Source: Glaciecola sp. UBA1851 (GTDB lineage: Bacteria; Pseudomonadota; Gammaproteobacteria; Enterobacterales; Alteromonadaceae). Taken from it: a stretch of 14,175 nt of DNA. Both the position numbers and the translations under genes were made by a program. Shown piece after piece: positions 7,139 to 11,554 of this stretch. The stretch spans positions 1 through 14,175 of the forward strand of contig DDIL01000068.1 of assembly GCA_002338515.1 (NCBI GenBank), in the 5' to 3' direction. Within the stretch, counting starts at the first letter, position 1. Every line of letters begins with the position of its first letter. The notes under the pieces were generated by a model, which did not search any database, was not told the DNA's origin, and was given only the letters and a program-made list of their open reading frames with translations.

Positions 7139-8395
7139 CTAGTTCAGTAAAACTGATTTTGATTGAATAAATTCATCATAATTTGAAATAATAATTTCGT
7201 CGTTTGCTTCTAGTCCTGTCAAGATTTCTATTTCTCGCATACTGGTGGCACCAATTTGGATGGGTACTTTTCTTGCAATGTCGCCATCTAGTTTGTAAGC
7301 AACGAAGCCACCGGCTTGCACAAAACTCCCTCGGCGCACTTTTAATACATTTGATTTATTTTCCAGTAACACTCGGGCTGTAACTTGTTGGTTTTGACGG
7401 ATACCTTGCACTTCGTCTTGGTTAAAACGAACTCTGGTAGTGACTTCTCTATTGCTAACCTCAGGCGAAATGCCTGATAATTTACCCATTAAGTTTCTAC
7501 CACCTACTGATATTTCCACATCCATACCTAGGCTCAATTCATTTGCGTAGCTTTCTGCAACATTTAACTCAACTTCGTATGCGCTTAAATCAACCAGTGT
7601 CATTAATGGTGAGTTTTTGGCAACTAATGAACGAGGTTGAGTAAGTAAGTTACCCACCACCCCATCAACCGTCGCAATAATATCTAGCTGGTCAATTTTT
7701 CTATCTAGTTCCGCCACAACCAAAGCTTGTCTTGAAACTGTGCTTCGCGCACTACCTAACTCAAATGCGAGTGTGTCTTTGGCAAGCTCTACCTCTTGCT
7801 TTGCATGTTTAAATGTTAATTTGGCGCGCGCTAAGTCATCCACAGCTTTTTCAAGATCAATTTGGCTAATAAGGTTGTTAACAATGGAGGCTTGGGCGCG
7901 TCTTTCCTCTCTTTGTGCTGCTTGTAAATCAACTTCAGCCAAATCTAATTGTTTCGTTAACTGTAATGTTTGTCTTCTTGCATCTAATTCTTGCCTAGCT
8001 AATTCACCCTCTAAACGATTCATCTCAGACTTCTCTTGTTGCAGCGTATTAAGTAATTCAGGACTTTCCACTCTTGCAACTATTTGCCCTGTCATTACCT
8101 GATCACCAGCACTTACAAGCAAATCAACAAAGCCTTGTTCTGGGCTATATAATTTAGGAGCATTGGCCGCCACTATTTTCCCTGTAGAAAGTACATCTCT
8201 TATCAAATCGCCTCGCTCAAGCATGGCTATTTGCACACTCGACCGATTGATAGACCTAGATGCGCTATCTGTGGTGATAAATGCTTTAGCACTGAGTACA
8301 ACAAGCAAACAAATAACAATACCTAGCGCCCAGTAACCCTTTCGAGTTTTACTTGAAGAAATAACTGTGTCTGTAGCACTTGTATCCTTGATCAT
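7139..8395 (-). CDS. HlyD/MacA-type periplasmic adaptor (membrane fusion protein)
   Basis: This 418-residue adaptor is anchored by one N-terminal span (about 21-40) and otherwise lies in the periplasm. A split lipoyl domain (about 78-112 and 236-270, with SPEQGFVDLLVSAGDQV and ATVDGVVGNLL) flanks a long, Gln/Glu/Arg-rich coiled-coil hairpin (about 113-235). A beta-barrel domain and a membrane-proximal domain follow, the latter ending near LTGLEANDEIIIS. By family, the hairpin reaches toward a TolC-type outer membrane channel, while the rest docks on the MacB-like permeases. AGAGGA lies about 6 nt before ATG 8395. It is the first full-sized gene of the exporter operon, which also encodes ATPase, two permeases and a two-component system. 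No TolC gene is present in the window, so the channel would be encoded elsewhere. Confidence 0.92.
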   Translation of the reverse strand: MIKDTSATDTVISSSKTRKGYWALGIVICLLVVLSAKAFITTDSASRSINRSSVQIAMLERGDLIRDVLSTGKIVAANAPKLYSPEQGFVDLLVSAGDQVMTGQIVARVESPELLNTLQQEKSEMNRLEGELARQELDARRQTLQLTKQLDLAEVDLQAAQREERRAQASIVNNLISQIDLEKAVDDLARAKLTFKHAKQEVELAKDTLAFELGSARSTVSRQALVVAELDRKIDQLDIIATVDGVVGNLLTQPRSLVAKNSPLMTLVDLSAYEVELNVAESYANELSLGMDVEISVGGRNLMGKLSGISPEVSNREVTTRVRFNQDEVQGIRQNQQVTARVLLENKSNVLKVRRGSFVQAGGFVAYKLDGDIARKVPIQIGATSMREIEILTGLEANDEIIISNYDEFIQSKSVLLN

Positions 8396-8455
8396 TATTA
8401 TTCCTCTGTTAAGCGTTGAAACACCTGTTTCTATTTGTATGAGTAGCCATTCTTA

Positions 8456-8539
8456 TTAAGAAGGTTTATGTGCAAACCGTTCAATTATTAAAGCGAGTAT
8501 CAAAACGGTAGCGGGTGAAATTAATAAATATGCGATCAT
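8456..8539 (-). CDS. Possible 27-residue single-span membrane peptide in the exporter leader
   Basis: A short frame starts at ATG 8539 and ends at TAA 8456-8458. The product begins MIAYLLISPATVL, continues with a hydrophobic run to about residue 20, and ends ERFAHKPS, a positively charged tail: a single membrane span of the size and style of KdpF or other small transporter-associated peptides. TGGA with a 9-nt gap is a weak ribosome site. The predicted sigma-54 start of transcription (about 8575) would leave a normal 36-nt leader for this frame, whereas the adaptor ATG would be 180 nt away; this is my main reason to consider it real. It lies 60 nt before the adaptor gene. Possibly a modulator of the exporter or kinase, but function is inference and such short frames can arise by chance. 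Confidence 0.45.
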   Translation of the reverse strand: MIAYLLISPATVLILALIIERFAHKPS

Positions 8540-8584
8540 AATTCATTGTCCAGTTCTTGGTTTGAAGACTAATTAATCATTACT

Positions 8585-8602
8585 TAGCTAGTTCTATGCC
8601 AG
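8585..8602 (-). promoter_or_regulatory. Predicted sigma-54 promoter for the exporter operon
   Basis: On the minus strand the sequence CTGGCATAGAACTAGCTA carries the invariant GG (8600-8599), a 10-nt spacer and GC (8588-8587). It matches the -24/-12 consensus TGGCAC-N5-TTGCW with one mismatch in each box. Transcription would start near 8575. An NtrC-type activator is encoded in the same operon and palindromic sites lie at a typical activator distance upstream. Confidence 0.6.
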
Positions 8603-8655
8603 AACTTATCCAATTGTTTTTAAATGACTTTATAGTTAGTTATCATGATTTCATG

Positions 8656-8667
8656 TGTCCGCGGACA
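8656..8667. promoter_or_regulatory. Palindromic activator site, proximal (TGTCCGCGGACA)
   Basis: A perfect 12-bp palindrome TGTCCG/CGGACA without spacer. Its centre is about 86 bp upstream of the predicted sigma-54 start for the exporter operon. It shares its half-site with the neighbouring palindrome about 20.5 bp away, close to two helix turns. Binding by the sigma-54 response regulator is inferred from position. Confidence 0.6.
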
Positions 8668-8669
8668 GA

Positions 8670-8694
8670 AAAAGTGTCCGGCTCGGACACTTTT
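8670..8694. promoter_or_regulatory. Palindromic activator site, distal (GTGTCCG-N3-CGGACAC)
   Basis: Perfect 11-bp arms (8670-8680 and 8684-8694) flank the spacer GCT; the core is GTGTCCG/CGGACAC. Its centre is about 107 bp upstream of the predicted sigma-54 start. It resembles a terminator by shape, with a T run on one side and an A run on the other, but no gene ends here on either strand. The shared half-site with the adjacent palindrome favours protein binding. Confidence 0.6.
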
Positions 8695-8917
8695 GTGGGT
8701 TAAAACGAGGAAGCGGATTGTTTACAAGCTGGAAAGTCCAAACCACCTCAATTATTTGAGTGCAATAAACAAATCGTTTGAATAATGATGTGCTAACATG
8801 AAAAAATGGAAAGACTCCCTACTTAAAAAGTAATATCCTGATAGTTTTAAAGTGAAAGCGGTATAAGTTTAAGTTTTTATTTATACTTAAGGCTGCTTCA
8901 GTAATTTAGGACACGCC
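8695..8917. other. Divergent intergenic remainder, no assigned element
   Basis: This AT-rich stretch separates the operator palindromes from the GNAT-like gene. It should contain the promoter of the cyanophycin cluster, but I see no convincing -35/-10 pair; TATACT at 8882-8887 is a possible -10 without a good -35 partner. I found no plus-strand GG-N10-GC sigma-54 match. An 11-codon frame at 8798-8833 has no ribosome site. Confidence 0.4.
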
Positions 8918-9367
8918 ATGTTGCAATACACATCCGTTTTAAAAGCACATTATCAAGACGCGCTTGAAAAACTCATGTTCTTCAATCCAGGACAAAAAAA
9001 TGCATTACTTAGCATCATGGAATCTATTGAGAGCTTTGGCAATCCATGTGTTGTGTTAGATGGCGACAATTTAAGGGTAAAAGTCGACAAATTAGACGAA
9101 GTTCAAAGCTTATTTGCGTTAGATGGTAATACACTTGTTGGTGTCATTATTTATTCGCGCACTGATAATTCATGCTTTTGTGTATTGCATATTGCCGTTG
9201 AAGAAAGCTATTCAAATAACGGTATTCATGCCAATAAACTACTTGTTCCGCGTTTAATCAATGTAGTAAGAAATAGTGCCGCTCGCGTAAAAGACGTCGA
9301 AATAGTGAGAGTGATCGACAATAATCGCCAAGTAAAAGACTATCCAGTAACAAAAAAGCAAAAGTAG
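8918..9367 (+). CDS. GNAT-like protein leading the cyanophycin cluster, role unknown
   Basis: This 149-residue soluble protein shows no signal peptide or membrane span. Its middle and C-terminal parts (about 70-135) read like the core of a GNAT fold: strand LVGVIIYSR, a hairpin, strand CFCVLHIAVEESY, then a long helix (NKLLVPRLINVVRNSA) and a final strand VKDVEIVRV. The usual acetyl-CoA loop (Q/RxxGxG/A) is not evident; only NNGIHA occupies that place, so it may be a divergent or non-catalytic member. AGGA lies 6 nt before the ATG. It is 100 nt ahead of iadA on the same strand and probably leads the cyanophycin transcript, so a role in regulating or modifying cyanophycin enzymes or arginine metabolites is conceivable but unproven. 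The GNAT assignment itself is tentative. Confidence 0.7.
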   Translation: MLQYTSVLKAHYQDALEKLMFFNPGQKNALLSIMESIESFGNPCVVLDGDNLRVKVDKLDEVQSLFALDGNTLVGVIIYSRTDNSCFCVLHIAVEESYSNNGIHANKLLVPRLINVVRNSAARVKDVEIVRVIDNNRQVKDYPVTKKQK

Positions 9368-9456
9368 CCTGTTTTGACCTACGAGTTTCAACAAAACCAT
9401 TGAGTTTAGTTTTTGAAGGCGTAGAATTGCGCGCATTCACCCACCCTAAAAAAATA

Positions 9457-9460
9457 AAGG
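9457..9460 (+). promoter_or_regulatory. Ribosome binding site supporting the iadA TTG start
   Basis: AAGG with a 7-nt gap precedes TTG 9468. The position fits the expected N-terminus of the amidohydrolase, whose first strand starts at the second residue, so the TTG is preferred to any later codon. Confidence 0.55.
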
Positions 9461-9467
9461 CGTAGAC

Positions 9468-10616
9468 TTGATAACTTTAATTAAAAACGCTCACTTGTTT
9501 GCGCCAAAACCGTTGGGCGTAAAACACATATTAGTCGCTAACGATAAAATAGCTGCAATATGTGATAGCGTGCCTAATTTAGATATTGAGCATACCGTAG
9601 TTGATGTTGACGGCAATATTGTTATGCCGGGTTTTATTGATGGCCACACACATATTACTGGCGGCGGTGGTGAGGCTGGTTTTTCTACGCGAGTTCCCCC
9701 TGTACCACTAAGCAAATTTACTCGCGCTGGTGTAACGACCGCGGTTGGACTACTTGGTACAGACGATATTACGCGCTCAACAGAATCATTAGTCGCGCAA
9801 GTTTATGCACTACGCGAAGAAGGCTTTTCAGCTTACTGCTATACGGGTGGGTATCATTTACCTCCCACTACGCTTACTGGTAGTGTACAAACCGATATTG
9901 TATTTATTGAACCAATTGTTGGTGTAGGTGAACTCGCAATTAGCGACCATAGGTCAAGCCAACCTACGTTAAACGAGTTATTAAAAGTAGCGTCGCAGGC
10001 ACATGTCGCGCGTTTAATGACAGGCAAAGCCGGCATGTTACATTTACATTTAGGCGATTCAAAACGCGGTTTAAGTTTAATTCGCGAGGCATTATCCACG
10101 GCAGAAATTCCAGCCCGAACCTATAACCCAACTCATATTAACAGGCAAAAATTCTTGTTTGATGAAGCTTGCGAGCTTGCAAAAAAGGGCTGCTATATAG
10201 ATGTAACGGCATTTGAAACAGGCGATGTTGGCTATGAACCCGCAGAAGCATTATTACGCTACATGCAGCAAGATTTACCTCAAGATAAGTTAACTATTAG
10301 CTCAGATGGGGGCGGTTGCTTACCTGATTTTGATTGCAAAGGGCACCTAACCAAAATGGACTTTGCCGATTCGCAATCAATGACTAACGTGCTTTATGAA
10401 TTACTAGACGATGGCCAACCGTTAGAAGCATTTTTGCCATTTTTCACGTCCAATGTAGCTAGTTTGATGAATTTTAGCCACAAAGGAATAGTCAAAGAAG
10501 GCGCAGACGCAGACTTAGTTATACTAAATAAACAAAACCGTATTTCACACGTAATGGCAATGGGCCAATGGCATGTGAAAGACAACACCCAAATTTTAAA
10601 AGGCACATTCGAGTAA
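9468..10616 (+). CDS. iadA: Isoaspartyl dipeptidase
   Basis: This 382-residue cytosolic amidohydrolase should split beta-aspartyl dipeptides; beside cphB and cphA its natural substrate is probably beta-Asp-Arg. Compared from memory with E. coli IadA (390 aa), nearly all active-site residues are present: metal ligands His60 and His62 in GFIDGHTH, Glu69 of the GGGGE loop, Tyr129 in TGGYH, Arg162 in SDHR, His194 in LHLHLGD, His223 and Arg226 in PTHINR, and catalytic Asp280 in SSDGGG. The exception is the bridging ligand: E. coli has carboxylated Lys162 in GVKCAISDHR, whereas this protein has Glu155 in GVGELAISDHR. A glutamate bridge is known elsewhere in the amidohydrolase superfamily, so activity is likely retained. 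The start codon is TTG, with AAGG 7 nt upstream. cphB follows after 5 nt. Confidence 0.93.
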   Translation: MITLIKNAHLFAPKPLGVKHILVANDKIAAICDSVPNLDIEHTVVDVDGNIVMPGFIDGHTHITGGGGEAGFSTRVPPVPLSKFTRAGVTTAVGLLGTDDITRSTESLVAQVYALREEGFSAYCYTGGYHLPPTTLTGSVQTDIVFIEPIVGVGELAISDHRSSQPTLNELLKVASQAHVARLMTGKAGMLHLHLGDSKRGLSLIREALSTAEIPARTYNPTHINRQKFLFDEACELAKKGCYIDVTAFETGDVGYEPAEALLRYMQQDLPQDKLTISSDGGGCLPDFDCKGHLTKMDFADSQSMTNVLYELLDDGQPLEAFLPFFTSNVASLMNFSHKGIVKEGADADLVILNKQNRISHVMAMGQWHVKDNTQILKGTFE

Positions 10617-10621
10617 ATATT

Positions 10622-11440
10622 ATGCCCTCACCCAGTATCGAAGGTACACCAAGAGGATATGTTATCCCTATTGGTGGCGGAGAAGAGAAAGTTAATAATC
10701 CAGAAATTTTAAGTAAATTTGTAGAATTGTCTGGTGGAAAAGAAGCAGTCATAACGGTCATCCCAACCGCTTCACAATTAGATGATACCGGTGAGCGTTA
10801 TCAAAAGATTTTTGAAGAAATTGGTGTGAAAAAGACCTACTCACTGCCCATTACCGAGCGCAAAGACGCTCAAAAAGACTCGTATGTAGAAACGCTTGAA
10901 AAAAGCACCGGAATTTTTGTGACCGGTGGCAATCAATTGCGCTTATCTACCATATTAGGTGGCACACCCATTGCTAAAACAATACGCCAGTTAAATGCAC
11001 AAGGTGTGCACTATGCGGGCACATCAGCAGGCGCGGCAATTGTATCTCAACATATGATCACGGGCGGAAGCACAGGTATTGTGCCAACAGAAGACGGTGT
11101 AAATTTGGCACCTGGCATGGGGTTAATAAACACAATTGTAGTTGATCAACATTTTAATGAACGTAACCGACTGGCCAGATTACTTTCCGCAGTTTCCTAT
11201 AATCCATTTTTAATTGGTTTAGGCTTAGATGAAGATACAGCTGCATTTATTGACCACAATAATGAATTTACTGTAGTAGGTAGCGGCGCCATTACAGTCA
11301 TTGACCCAAGCGATATAGAGCATTCTTCAATGGCTGAAGCAAGAACAGGCGATGCACTTACATTAGTTAATTTGAAGCTTCATATATTAGCTGCAGGCGG
11401 CCGATTTAACATAAATGAGAGAAAAGCTTATACAAGCTAA
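10622..11440 (+). CDS. cphB: Cyanophycinase
   Basis: This 272-residue S51-family serine peptidase hydrolyses cyanophycin to beta-Asp-Arg dipeptides in the cytosol. Length and motifs match Synechocystis CphB (271 aa). The nucleophile Ser135 lies in AGTSAGAA (132-139); His177 in VVDQHFNERNRL (173-184) and Glu204 in GLDEDTA complete the triad, each offset by three from the cyanobacterial residues as I recall them (Ser132, His174, Glu201). The TGGNQ loop (101-105) and Arg181 fit the substrate pocket. I start at ATG 10622 (MPSPSIEG), 5 nt after the iadA stop; a longer frame from 10568 would overlap iadA by 49 nt and add 18 atypical residues. The ribosome site is weak (GAG within the end of iadA), which suggests translational coupling. 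There is no secretion signal, fitting an intracellular polymer. Confidence 0.95.
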   Translation: MPSPSIEGTPRGYVIPIGGGEEKVNNPEILSKFVELSGGKEAVITVIPTASQLDDTGERYQKIFEEIGVKKTYSLPITERKDAQKDSYVETLEKSTGIFVTGGNQLRLSTILGGTPIAKTIRQLNAQGVHYAGTSAGAAIVSQHMITGGSTGIVPTEDGVNLAPGMGLINTIVVDQHFNERNRLARLLSAVSYNPFLIGLGLDEDTAAFIDHNNEFTVVGSGAITVIDPSDIEHSSMAEARTGDALTLVNLKLHILAAGGRFNINERKAYTS

Positions 11441-11554
11441 TAACTTAGAAGTTTAGTTTATAATTTTAATACGTGACTATTTGCCAACCCTTTCGAGCAA
11501 GAGTATTCTAGTCAGACATAAGTATAAAAATAATAAATTAAGGACAGTCTTCTG

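Noticed and set aside
8463..8478. Short inverted repeat GGTTT/AAACC in the exporter leader
   Set aside because: Arms are only 5 bp with a 6-nt loop and no T run; not distinguishable from chance.
8593..8613. Second GG-N10-GC match on the minus strand (GG at 8611-8610, GC at 8599-8598)
   Set aside because: Its -24 box reads TTGGATA and its -12 box TGGCA, a poorer fit than the overlapping match at 8585-8602.
8670..8694. The distal palindrome read as a rho-independent terminator
   Set aside because: No gene ends nearby on either strand, and the same half-site recurs in the adjacent palindrome, which fits an operator better.
8798..8833. 11-codon ORF giving MKKWKDSLLKK
   Set aside because: It looks like a small amphipathic basic peptide, but there is no ribosome site and a frame this short is expected by chance.
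9254..9440. Two overlapping antisense 60-codon frames at the end of the GNAT-like gene
   Set aside because: Both overlap the coding strand, lack a ribosome site and have no recognisable features.
10568..10621. Longer cphB start overlapping iadA
   Set aside because: It overlaps iadA by 49 nt and adds residues absent from cyanophycinases; ATG 10622 gives the family length.
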